Made by a program: the position numbers and the translations under genes. DNA of 64,000 nt, from assembly GCF_010731295.1 (NCBI RefSeq), contig NZ_AP022579.1, positions 744,001 to 808,000 on the forward strand, read 5' to 3'. The notes beneath the pieces are model-generated. The model did not search any database, was not told the origin of the DNA, and saw only the letters and a program-made list of their open reading frames with translations. The DNA is from Mycolicibacterium boenickei. Its GTDB lineage: Bacteria > Actinomycetota > Actinomycetes > Mycobacteriales > Mycobacteriaceae. How positions within the stretch are numbered: position 1 is the first letter of the stretch; each line of letters opens with the position of its first letter. Positions 50,471-58,375 of this stretch are shown piece after piece.

Positions 50471-52162
50471 ATGCGTCCATTGACTTTCGCAGCAAAGCTG
50501 AGCACCGCCGGCGATACCGGCCCGCAGCGGGTCTTCCCACTGGTCGACCTGGTCGTCCTGCAAATTATCGTCGTCGTCGGAATGGTCACCGCCCAGTTAC
50601 TGGACCGGCCCGGCTGGCAGGGCGCGGCCGTGGGCCTGGTGGTGGCCCTGCTGCTGGTTGCTCCGGTCGTGCGGGGGACGACGGCGCCCCGGGCGCTGGC
50701 GCTGCGCGGCAGATTTGTGCGCAACCGGCGGCGACGCACGGGTAAGGCCGCGTCGAGCTCCCTGCCTGCCGAACCGTTCGACGTCCCCACCCCCGACGGT
50801 CTGCAGATCGGATTCCGTTGGAACGGCGCAACTTTGCTGTCGTTGCTCAAGATCGACGAAAACCCCAGGGCGTTGACCGTTTTGGAGCCCGGGGCGACCG
50901 TTTCCGGCGAGATGGTTCCCGTGCAGGCCCTGCTGGACTCCCTGCGCCAGTTCGACATCACCCTGGAGTCCATCGACATCATCAGCCAGGGCGCCCGCTC
51001 GGCCGGTCACACCGACGTCGCCGCCGTCTATGACTCCGTGCTGGGACCGCTGCCCGCGATCGCCCAGCGCACCGTGTGGATTGCCGTGCGGTTCAATCCG
51101 TCACGCTGCGCGGAGGCGGTCCGTCGCCGCGGTGGTGACCGCGACGGCATCCTGCGCGCCGCCACCACCGCGACCCGCCGGGTCTCCAACCGGCTGGCCG
51201 AGGCCGGCCTGCAGCCCCAGTTCCTGTCCGCGAGCGGCATCGCGGCGGCCACCAACCAGCTCAGCGACGGCGTCAATCTCGGCACCGTCGAAGAAACCTG
51301 GGAGGACTGCCGCGAGGGCCACTTCCGGCTGTCCAGCTTCGCCGTGGAACCTGACATGCTGACCACGCCGGGCCTCGGACTGTTGTGGACGGTGCCGAGC
51401 TACTCCACCACGGTGTGCCTGTCACTGCGGGAGGCTGCCGAGGAAGACCTGGTTCAGGTTCGCGGATTGGTCCGCTTCGACAGCGACTTGCGCGTCCCCA
51501 CCCAACTGCGCGGCCTCGTTCCGCTGCACGGTCAGCAGTTCGCCGCGCTCGCCGCCACCCTTCCGATCCCGACCGTGCCCGGGGCCGACCATATCGAGCA
51601 CTGGGCGTCGGGCCTTCGCGGCGATGCGTTGAGTGAGCTGGCCCTGCCCGCCTCGGGCTGCGGTCAGGTGATCGGCGCCGACGAGCAGGGGCGGGCCGTC
51701 GCTCTCCCCGTGTTCGGCCCGCAGATTCGCCGGGTGGAGATCGTAGGGACGCTGCACCTGGCCCAGCAGGTGGTGCTGCGCTCGCTGGCCCTTGGCGCCC
51801 GGGTGCTGGTGCACACCCGGCGGCCGGCGTTCTGGCGCGACATGGTCGAGGTGGTCGGACGCCATGACCTGCTGTGGGTAGCCGACTTCAACCGGCGAGC
51901 CATCCAGGCCGGTGCCGAGCGCAATTACACCGTCGAGATGTTCGACGGTGTTCCCGAGCAGTCGGTCCGGATCGGCGTCACCTCCATGGTGCTGGCCCCG
52001 CCGAACACCCCCGCCGGCCAGGCCGACGTGGTGCTGGACCTGATCTCGCTGGAGCACGACACCGTCAAGGTCAGCACCCAGGCCGGCTCGGCGGTGGTCA
52101 CGATGGTCGCCACCGACGATGAGATGCGTTATCTGCGAGCATCCGCGAACAGCATTGACTGA
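50471..52162 (+). CDS. eccE: EccE, ESX membrane complex component
   Basis: A protein of 563 residues from the ATG at 50471. The frame is open from a GTG at 50414, but that start would lie 5 bases from the divergent eccB start and adds a non-family-like extension. Two transmembrane helices (VDLVVLQIIVVVGMVTAQLL and GAAVGLVVALLLVAPVVRG) are followed by a basic loop (FVRNRRRRTGKA) and a large cytosolic domain. The sequence TPDGLQIGFRWNGATLLSLLKI, split in the family pattern, and the long mid-domain match EccE. EccE lies at the periphery of the ESX membrane ring. It is followed by a DUF5336 gene 15 bases downstream. Confidence 0.92.
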   Translation: MRPLTFAAKLSTAGDTGPQRVFPLVDLVVLQIIVVVGMVTAQLLDRPGWQGAAVGLVVALLLVAPVVRGTTAPRALALRGRFVRNRRRRTGKAASSSLPAEPFDVPTPDGLQIGFRWNGATLLSLLKIDENPRALTVLEPGATVSGEMVPVQALLDSLRQFDITLESIDIISQGARSAGHTDVAAVYDSVLGPLPAIAQRTVWIAVRFNPSRCAEAVRRRGGDRDGILRAATTATRRVSNRLAEAGLQPQFLSASGIAAATNQLSDGVNLGTVEETWEDCREGHFRLSSFAVEPDMLTTPGLGLLWTVPSYSTTVCLSLREAAEEDLVQVRGLVRFDSDLRVPTQLRGLVPLHGQQFAALAATLPIPTVPGADHIEHWASGLRGDALSELALPASGCGQVIGADEQGRAVALPVFGPQIRRVEIVGTLHLAQQVVLRSLALGARVLVHTRRPAFWRDMVEVVGRHDLLWVADFNRRAIQAGAERNYTVEMFDGVPEQSVRIGVTSMVLAPPNTPAGQADVVLDLISLEHDTVKVSTQAGSAVVTMVATDDEMRYLRASANSID

Positions 52163-52177
52163 TGTGAAGGAGTGATC

Positions 52178-52903
52178 GTGGTCAATCCGCTTCACCGCAA
52201 CCTGTCGATCGCGGTGGTGGTGCTGGGCCTGGCCGCCTACGGCGTGAGTTTCGGCCCGGCGGCCGACGGCGGCGGCACCGACTGGCATGTCAGGTTCGCC
52301 GTACTGGCCGGCCTTGCCGCGGCAATCGGCTTGCTGCCCAAGCAGACTGCCCGTCCGTGGCTGCCCGCTCTCTTGGCCGCCGCGGGTTTCCTCGACGCCT
52401 TGTCGAGTGCCCTGACTTCCGCGTCAGAGGCCTCGGGGTGGGTGCTGACCAGCATCGCGGTGCTCAACGGATTGCAGGCCGCGGCCGCGATCGCGGTGCT
52501 GTGGCTGGCACCGGAAGCGCCCGCCGCGACCTCCGCCGCCGGCGGATACGAGGCCTACCTCGACTACTACAACCAAGCCGTGCAGCAGTACTACCAGCAG
52601 GCCGCGGTGGCGCAACCGGATTCGGCGCAGCGCAGTGCCTACGGCCAGGCTCACGCCCAGGGCTACGGACATTCTCAAGCCCAGTCCCGGGCCACCCAAC
52701 AGGCGCCCCAGTACGGCGACTACGCCGATCTGCTTTCACCCCAACAGGATTACGGCCGGGCCGGCACCGCGGCTCCGGCCCCGTCCGACGGCTTGGCGGC
52801 CCCGCCCGGACGCGCGGGCGCCGGCCCGGCCACTAACCGCGCGGCCGAGTCAGCCGATGCAGCAGCCACGCCGCAGGCACCGTGGCCACCAACGTCACGA
52901 TGA
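52178..52903 (+). CDS. DUF5336 membrane protein (34 kDa antigen-like)
   Basis: About 241 residues from the GTG at 52178, chosen because GAAGGAG lies 5-6 bases upstream. The first 115 residues contain four membrane helices in the pattern of the mycobacterial 34 kDa antigen family (Rv0954): LSIAVVVLGLAAYGVSFGP, then AVLAGLAAAIGLLPKQ, then ASGWVLTSIAVLNGLQAAAA. The rest is a Gln/Tyr/Ala-rich low-complexity tail (QQYYQQAA, YGQAHAQGYGH). It follows eccE closely and may be co-transcribed. The 3' end overlaps the convergent acyltransferase gene by 71 bases. Function unknown. Confidence 0.85.
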   Translation: MVNPLHRNLSIAVVVLGLAAYGVSFGPAADGGGTDWHVRFAVLAGLAAAIGLLPKQTARPWLPALLAAAGFLDALSSALTSASEASGWVLTSIAVLNGLQAAAAIAVLWLAPEAPAATSAAGGYEAYLDYYNQAVQQYYQQAAVAQPDSAQRSAYGQAHAQGYGHSQAQSRATQQAPQYGDYADLLSPQQDYGRAGTAAPAPSDGLAAPPGRAGAGPATNRAAESADAAATPQAPWPPTSR

Positions 52904-53993
52904 ACAGCACGGTGGCCGAACCGGTGTAGACGTTCCAGCCCAGCACGAACTCCATCACCAGGTCCATGGCGACCACGTGCAGCAGGAACACCTCGTAGGA
53001 GATCTCGCCGAGGGCCACCATCGGCCTGCTGCCCATCACCCTTGCATAGAGACCATCCCCACCCAGCGCCAACGGGGCCACCACCAGGGCCGCGATGACC
53101 GCATAGAACAGGGTTTTCGACAGGTCCTCGCTCAGGTTGAGGGCAGGAGCCGTGACGACGCCCGCGATCGGCGTCGAGACCACCAGGTAGCAGGCCAGGG
53201 CCAGCGGTAACGCCGCCAGCGCATAACAGCGCACGCCCATCGCACCGAGCACCGCCAGCACCATCCCACCGACGAACCAGACCAGGTAATGGGGCAACCA
53301 GGCGCCACCGCCCACCGGCATCCAGTCGGTGGTGTGCAGCAGCACCAGCCACACCGGGCTCACCGCGCCCAGGACGGCCAGCCCGGCCAGCAGCAAGACC
53401 GGACGAAAACGCCTGCGGCACAACACCACCAACAGCAGATAGGCCAGCAGCGGCAAGACCGCGTAGAACGCCACCTCCACCGCAAGGCTCCACATCTGGC
53501 TGAGTCCCTGATGCAGATATTCCGTGAAGTAGTTGTCGCTGTAGATCTGCGTGAGGGTCAGGTTGCGCAGCAGGCCGATCCAGGTGTGCCCGGGATTCGG
53601 TTCGACGGGCCGCAGTTCGTAGATGCCGTAGACGAGCAGGACGGTGACGACGTAGGCGGGCATGATGCGGCGGAACCGATTTCGGGCATACCGCAGGCTG
53701 CTCGGTGCGTCGGCCCCCGAGGCGGCCGCCCGCACCCAGGGACGGAACAGCAGTAAACCCGAGAGCACGAAGAAGATCGCCACCCCCACCTCAAGGCGGG
53801 CGCTCATCAGGCCCAGGTAGCCCTGGGAGAGCAGCCCGGTGCCGTACGCGGCGTGCGTTCCCATCACGGTCATCGCAGCCACCGCACGCACTCCGGTCAG
53901 CGCGGCGACCCGGTCGGCGTGCCCGATCTGCTCGAGCCCGCCCTGATCGTCCTCCACCGCCGTGCTCCTTGGTCGGCTCGCCTCCGTGGCCAT
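52833..53993 (-). CDS. Acyltransferase family 3 (OafA/YrhL-type) membrane protein
   Basis: About 386 residues from the ATG at 53993; the open frame extends further upstream antisense to the next gene, which I reject. The first helix begins AALTGVRAVAAMTVMGTH, with the family Arg and His (R-A-x7-H pattern), followed by VGVAIFFVLSGLLLFRPW and about ten membrane helices. SQMWSLAVEVAFY carries the conserved W-S-L-x-VE-x-Y motif. These enzymes transfer acyl groups, often acetyl or succinyl, to extracytoplasmic glycans or lipids. It may mark the right edge of the ESX island. The substrate is unknown. Confidence 0.9.
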   Translation of the reverse strand: MATEASRPRSTAVEDDQGGLEQIGHADRVAALTGVRAVAAMTVMGTHAAYGTGLLSQGYLGLMSARLEVGVAIFFVLSGLLLFRPWVRAAASGADAPSSLRYARNRFRRIMPAYVVTVLLVYGIYELRPVEPNPGHTWIGLLRNLTLTQIYSDNYFTEYLHQGLSQMWSLAVEVAFYAVLPLLAYLLLVVLCRRRFRPVLLLAGLAVLGAVSPVWLVLLHTTDWMPVGGGAWLPHYLVWFVGGMVLAVLGAMGVRCYALAALPLALACYLVVSTPIAGVVTAPALNLSEDLSKTLFYAVIAALVVAPLALGGDGLYARVMGSRPMVALGEISYEVFLLHVVAMDLVMEFVLGWNVYTGSATVLFIVTLVATVPAAWLLHRLTRPRG

Positions 53994-54041
53994 TTGGCCA
54001 TTCTGCTGCGCGCACCGCCATTCGCGTTGTTGCATCGCGGT

Positions 54042-55511
54042 GTGGGTGAAGAGGTCAAGAACACCGAGTTCAGCCGCGCGCACCGGCAGGAGTACCGGCG
54101 CAAGGTCCAGCTGTGCCTGGACGTCTTCGAAACCATGCTGGCGCAGTCGAGTTTCGAGTTCGAGCGTCCGCTCACCGGCATGGAGATCGAATGCAACCTC
54201 GTCGACAACGAATATCAGCCCGCGATGACCAACCAAGAGGTACTGGCATCCATCGCCGATCCCGCCTATCAGACCGAATTGGGCGCCTACAACATCGAAT
54301 TCAACGTCCCCCCGCGCCCGCTGCAGGGCCGGGCCGCGCTGGACCTCGAGAACGAGGTGCGGCTCAGCCTCAATGCCGCCGAGATCAAGGCCAACGAGGA
54401 CGGCGCACACATAGTGATGGTGGGGATCCTGCCGACGCTGATGCCCGAGCACCTCTCCGACGGCTGGATGAGCGAGTCGACGCGCTATCAGGCCCTCAAC
54501 GATTCCATCTTCACCGCCCGCGGCGAGGACATGCCGATCGACATCTCCGGGCCGGAGCGGCTGAGCCTGCAGTCCGCGTCCATCGCGCCCGAGTCCGCGT
54601 GCACCAGCATGCAGCTGCATCTGCAGGTCTCCCCCGCCGATTTCGCCCGGAACTGGAACGCCGCCCAGGTGCTGGCAGGCCCGCAGCTCGCGATCGGGGC
54701 CAACTCGCCGTACTTCTTCGGTCATCAGCTGTGGGCCGAGACCCGCATCGAGCTGTTCGCGCAGTCCACCGATACCCGCCCCGACGAGCTCAAGGCCCAG
54801 GGCGTGCGACCGCGGGTCTGGTTCGGCGAGCGCTGGATCACCTCGATCTTCGACCTGTTCGAGGAGAACGTGCGGTACTTCCCGTCTTTGCTGCCGGAGC
54901 TGTCCGACGAGGATCCCGTCGCCGAACTCGCGGCGGGCAGGGCACCCCAGCTGGCCGAGCTGCGGCTGCACAACGGGACCATCTACCGCTGGAACCGCCC
55001 GGTTTACGACGTGGTCGACGGCGTTCCCCATCTGAGGGTGGAGAACCGCGTGCTCCCGGCCGGTCCGACCGTGGTGGACATGCTGGCCAATGCGGCGTTC
55101 TACTACGGGCTGCTGCGCACGCTGTCCGAAGAGGACCGGCCGCTGTGGACCAAGATGAGCTTCGCCGCGGCCCACCACAATTTCGTCGAGGGCGCCCAGC
55201 ACGGTCTGGACGCCCGGCTGTACTGGCCCGGCCTGGGCGAGGTGACCCCCGATGAGCTGGTGCTGCGCAAGCTGCTCCCGATGGCGCACGACGGGCTGCG
55301 CCGCTGGGGCGTGGCCGGCGAAGTGTGCGACCGCTACCTCGGGGTGATCGAAGGCCGCGCGAAGACCGGAAAAACGGGTTCGACCTGGCAGGTGGCAACG
55401 GTGCAGAAACTGCAGTCACAGGGGATGACCAGGCCCAAAGCGCTGGCGGAAATGTTGCGGGAGTATGTCCAGCGGATGCACAGTAATGAGCCCGTCCATA
55501 CCTGGGATTGA
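54042..55511 (+). CDS. Glutamate-cysteine ligase family (GCS2-like) protein, Rv3698 homologue
   Basis: A protein of 489 residues from the GTG at 54042 (GEEVKNTEFSRAHRQEYRRK). GMEIECNLVDNEYQPAMTNQ and LGAYNIEFNVPPRPLQG are the two acidic, ATP-grasp-like signatures of carboxylate-amine ligases of the GCS2 family. ESACTSMQLHLQV, ANSPYFFGHQLWAETRIELF and NRVLPAGPTVVDMLANAAF follow as in full-length members. The best guess for identity is the Rv3698 orthologue, from its position before a methyltransferase and the egt genes. The substrate pair is not known, and it is distinct from EgtA. The start is 48 bases from the divergent acyltransferase start. Confidence 0.85.
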   Translation: MGEEVKNTEFSRAHRQEYRRKVQLCLDVFETMLAQSSFEFERPLTGMEIECNLVDNEYQPAMTNQEVLASIADPAYQTELGAYNIEFNVPPRPLQGRAALDLENEVRLSLNAAEIKANEDGAHIVMVGILPTLMPEHLSDGWMSESTRYQALNDSIFTARGEDMPIDISGPERLSLQSASIAPESACTSMQLHLQVSPADFARNWNAAQVLAGPQLAIGANSPYFFGHQLWAETRIELFAQSTDTRPDELKAQGVRPRVWFGERWITSIFDLFEENVRYFPSLLPELSDEDPVAELAAGRAPQLAELRLHNGTIYRWNRPVYDVVDGVPHLRVENRVLPAGPTVVDMLANAAFYYGLLRTLSEEDRPLWTKMSFAAAHHNFVEGAQHGLDARLYWPGLGEVTPDELVLRKLLPMAHDGLRRWGVAGEVCDRYLGVIEGRAKTGKTGSTWQVATVQKLQSQGMTRPKALAEMLREYVQRMHSNEPVHTWD

Positions 55512-55529
55512 GGCGCGTACGTTGGAACC

Positions 55530-56213
55530 ATGACATCTGAACAGGTCCTGGACTGGGATGGCGCATACAAGGGGGAAGCAGGTTTCGAGGGCCCGCCACC
55601 GTGGAATATCGGGGAGCCGCAGCCTGAACTCGCCGCGCTACACCGGGCCGGGAAGTTCGAGAGCGATGTGCTCGACGCGGGCTGCGGACATGCCGAGTTG
55701 TCGCTGGCGCTGGCGTCCGACGGCCTCACAGTTGTCGGGCTGGATCTGAGTCCGACGGCCATCGCCGCGGCCAACAACGCCGCACAGGTGCGCGGGTTGT
55801 CGACGGCGAGTTTCGCCCAGGCCGACATCACTTCGTTCACCGGTTATGACGGCCGGTTCAACACGGTGATCGATTCGACCCTGTTCCATTCACTGCCGGT
55901 CGAAGGTCGCGACGGCTACCTGAAATCCATCCACCGCGCCTCGGCACCGGGCGCGCACTACTACGTGCTGGTGTTCGCCAAGGGCGCGTTCCCGGCCGAG
56001 TTGGAGACCAAGCCCAACGAGGTCGACGAGGACGAGCTGCGGGCGGCGGTGTCGAAGTACTGGGAGGTCGACGAGATCCGGCCGGCGTTCATCCACGCGA
56101 ATGCCGCTGGATTGCCGGTGGATGCGCCCGTCGAGTTGCCCAAGCACGACGTCGACGAGAAGGGCCGGATCAAGTTCCCGGCCTTCCTGCTGACCGCGCA
56201 CAAGGCGGGCTGA
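55530..56213 (+). CDS. Class I SAM-dependent methyltransferase, Rv3699 homologue
   Basis: A 227-residue protein. Motif I reads DVLDAGCGHAELSLALA, followed by TVVGLDLSPTAIAAA with the SAM-binding Asp, FAQADITSFTGYDGRFNTVIDS as motifs II-III, and TLFHSLPVEGRDGYLKSIHR. It follows the GCS2-like gene by 18 bases as Rv3699 follows Rv3698, so the two were probably inherited together and may act on the same small molecule. It shares only the fold with the methyltransferase at 2055-2822. The substrate is unknown. Confidence 0.88.
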   Translation: MTSEQVLDWDGAYKGEAGFEGPPPWNIGEPQPELAALHRAGKFESDVLDAGCGHAELSLALASDGLTVVGLDLSPTAIAAANNAAQVRGLSTASFAQADITSFTGYDGRFNTVIDSTLFHSLPVEGRDGYLKSIHRASAPGAHYYVLVFAKGAFPAELETKPNEVDEDELRAAVSKYWEVDEIRPAFIHANAAGLPVDAPVELPKHDVDEKGRIKFPAFLLTAHKAG

Positions 56214-56250
56214 GCTAGGCCGACGCGCCAGAACGGTGGTTGGCACCCCG

Positions 56251-56270
56251 GTGCCGAATCGATTTGGCAC
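56251..56270. promoter_or_regulatory. Putative LacI operator before the synthase-lacI operon
   Basis: GTGCCGAATCGATTTGGCAC is palindromic apart from one mismatched pair. It shares the core GCCGAA--GATT-GGC with the palindromes at 59959-59974 and 61936-61953. It lies 60 bases before the synthase start. Binding by the LacI-type product of 57346-58362 is inferred. Confidence 0.65.
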
Positions 56271-56329
56271 CCGTCACACGGGTCCGTATCCTGGTGGGAC
56301 TCCTCGTACCCACCGGAGAAGGGACCCGA

Positions 56330-57349
56330 GTGACGACGCCGATCACGCTCGCAGGAGACACGGAACCGTTCTCCCCTGAGTCGATCGATGACCAGGTGTC
56401 CTCCGTGGCCGCCGGTCTCAGGGCTCGGATCTCCGAGCGCCTTGCGAATATCCCGCTCCCGGTTGAGGATCCATCGCCGGTCATCGACGCCCTCTGCGGT
56501 GGGAAGCACCTGCGCGCCCGCACCCTGTTACTCATCGCGCACTCGTTCGGCGGGCCTGATCCGCGGTTCGCCGCGGATGCCGCCGTCGCCCTGGAGCTGC
56601 TGCACACCGCCTCACTGGTCCACGACGACATCATCGACAGGTCTCAGTTTCGCCGGGGGCTGCCATCACTGCACTCCGCCGCGGACGAGGCCACCGCCAT
56701 CCTCGTCGCAGATCTGCTCATCGCTGTCTCGTTCGAAACCGCGGCAGTCCTCGGAGAGCGCGCCGTCCTCCCCCTCGCCCGCGCCTTCGGGCAGCTCTGC
56801 AAGGGCCAGCTTCTCGAACCTGCGCTCGGATGGGGTGACGAGGCTCGACCCGAGATCGAGGACTACGCGACACTCAAGACCGGCGCCCTCTTCGGAGCGG
56901 CATTCGAACTGGGTGCCATGGCAGCTTCGTACGACCCGGCACTCCAGGATCGCTTCCGCGAGTCGGGCGAGCGGCTCGGCCTCGCATTTCAGCTCACCGA
57001 CGATCTTCTCGACGTCAGGGACGACGCGCTGAACCTCGGCAAAGATCACGGAGCCGATCTCCGCAACGGAATTCCGACGCTGCCCCTGTGGAGCGCGTAT
57101 CGGCGCCTCGTCGACCTGGGCGAAACGCGTTCCGCCTCAGACCCTTCGCTGCGAGAGGCTCTGGCCGACGAAGCAGGTTCGGATCGCACACTGCGCTACA
57201 CGAAGAAGCGAATCGGCACTCTGGTCGAAGAATTCCGGACGTTGCTGCCCCCGGCGAAGCAACCCGGGGCACTCGACCTCACGGTGGACACGGTCCTGGC
57301 CAATCTTGACCAGTTCTCAAGCACCGATTGCGAGTCGGAAGCTCCGTGA
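56330..57349 (+). CDS. Trans-isoprenyl (polyprenyl) diphosphate synthase
   Basis: A 339-residue protein from the GTG at 56330, with GGAGAAGGGA upstream. The first aspartate-rich motif is DDIID at residues 99-103 followed by RRG, and the second is DDLLD at 224-228. GGKHLRARTLLL replaces the usual GGKR-RP substrate-binding stretch, and LKTGALFGAAFELGA matches the conserved KTG(A/S)L helix. Such enzymes condense isopentenyl diphosphate onto allylic primers. The residues before DDIID are LLHTASLVH, without bulky side chains right next to the motif, so the chain length cannot be told. It overlaps lacI (GTGA). A prenyl synthase is unexpected in what looks like a nitrogen catabolic cluster. Confidence 0.88.
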   Translation: MTTPITLAGDTEPFSPESIDDQVSSVAAGLRARISERLANIPLPVEDPSPVIDALCGGKHLRARTLLLIAHSFGGPDPRFAADAAVALELLHTASLVHDDIIDRSQFRRGLPSLHSAADEATAILVADLLIAVSFETAAVLGERAVLPLARAFGQLCKGQLLEPALGWGDEARPEIEDYATLKTGALFGAAFELGAMAASYDPALQDRFRESGERLGLAFQLTDDLLDVRDDALNLGKDHGADLRNGIPTLPLWSAYRRLVDLGETRSASDPSLREALADEAGSDRTLRYTKKRIGTLVEEFRTLLPPAKQPGALDLTVDTVLANLDQFSSTDCESEAP

Positions 57350-58362
57350 AACCCCGCCGCATCACCATCAAGGACGTCGCCAATGAAGCCGGCGTCTCGA
57401 TCGCCACGGCGTCAGAGTCGCTGAACGGCAAGGGACGCGTCGCCGCGGCCACTCGTCAGAACGTGATCGATGTCGCGAATCGCCTGGGGTACACGGCAAA
57501 CCGGATCGCCAAGAGCCTGAATGCGGGCAGGACCGGCTCGCTCGTGCTGACCGTCTCCCCCATGGCCGTAAGGTCTTCGACCACGGACCTGCAGCCCGAA
57601 TGGGACATCGAGTACTACTTCAGGGTCCTCAACGGGGCCAGCGCCGAAGCCTTCAAACGCGGGTTCCTCCTGTCCATGCTCCCGTCCCACCTGTCTTCGG
57701 AGGCGTTCCTCTCCGCAGCCGACGGCCTCATCGTCGTCGACCCGAGCGATGACGACGAACTGCTCACACAGGTCGCCCGCACCGGCTTGGCCTGCGCCAC
57801 CATCGGTCGGAACTCTGGCGAGTTCAGCTGGGTGGACAACGACTTCTCCACCGGCACGACAACGGCTCTGGCCCATCTGAACACGGTCCGCAGTTCGCGA
57901 ACCGCACTGTTCCTGAGCGAGACGAGTTCCTCCTACGTGCGCGACGAGCTGTCCGCGTATCTCGATTGGTGCTCGACCGTCTCGCTCGACCCGATCATCA
58001 TTCGCTCTCCGGGCCCGCGGGTCGATGAGGCCGAGCCGGTGATCCGGGCCGCGCTCACCTCTCCCGATCGCCGTTTCGATGCGGTGCTGGCCACTCTCGA
58101 CACTCTGGCATTCGCCACCGAGCGCAGCGCGCACATGCTGGGGCTGGCCGTGCCCGAAGACCTTCAGGTGGTCAGCCTCACGGACAGCCGCTACCTCGAC
58201 TACGGCCTGCAGAAACCCATCACCGCACTCGATCTGCACCCCGTTCGACTGGGCGAGGTCGCAGTCGATCTGCTGGTCGCGGCGCTTGACGGGGAAACCA
58301 GCCGTCGCCGTGAACTCGTGAATGCGTCGCTGACCGTTCGAGAGTCGACGCTCGCCGACTGA
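57346..58362 (+). CDS. LacI-family transcriptional regulator
   Basis: A 338-residue protein from the GTG at 57346, overlapping the synthase stop. The N-terminal helix-turn-helix and hinge helix are clear (TIKDVANEAGVSIATASESL, then RQNVIDVANRLGYTANRIAK and SLNAGRTGSL). The periplasmic-binding-protein-like effector domain follows, with AADGLIVVDPSDDDELL, FDAVLATLDTLAFA and LAVPEDLQVVSLTDSRYLDY near the end. Near-identical palindromes lie upstream of its own operon, in the permease-amidase divergent region, and upstream of the ureohydrolase. I infer that it controls all three units and itself. Confidence 0.95.
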   Translation: MKPRRITIKDVANEAGVSIATASESLNGKGRVAAATRQNVIDVANRLGYTANRIAKSLNAGRTGSLVLTVSPMAVRSSTTDLQPEWDIEYYFRVLNGASAEAFKRGFLLSMLPSHLSSEAFLSAADGLIVVDPSDDDELLTQVARTGLACATIGRNSGEFSWVDNDFSTGTTTALAHLNTVRSSRTALFLSETSSSYVRDELSAYLDWCSTVSLDPIIIRSPGPRVDEAEPVIRAALTSPDRRFDAVLATLDTLAFATERSAHMLGLAVPEDLQVVSLTDSRYLDYGLQKPITALDLHPVRLGEVAVDLLVAALDGETSRRRELVNASLTVRESTLAD

Positions 58363-58375
58363 GTCGACGAGCCGC

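Noticed and set aside
53994..55289. Upstream extension of the acyltransferase frame.
   Set aside because: It is antisense to the GCS2-family gene, which has clear conserved motifs, and the extension resembles no known protein.
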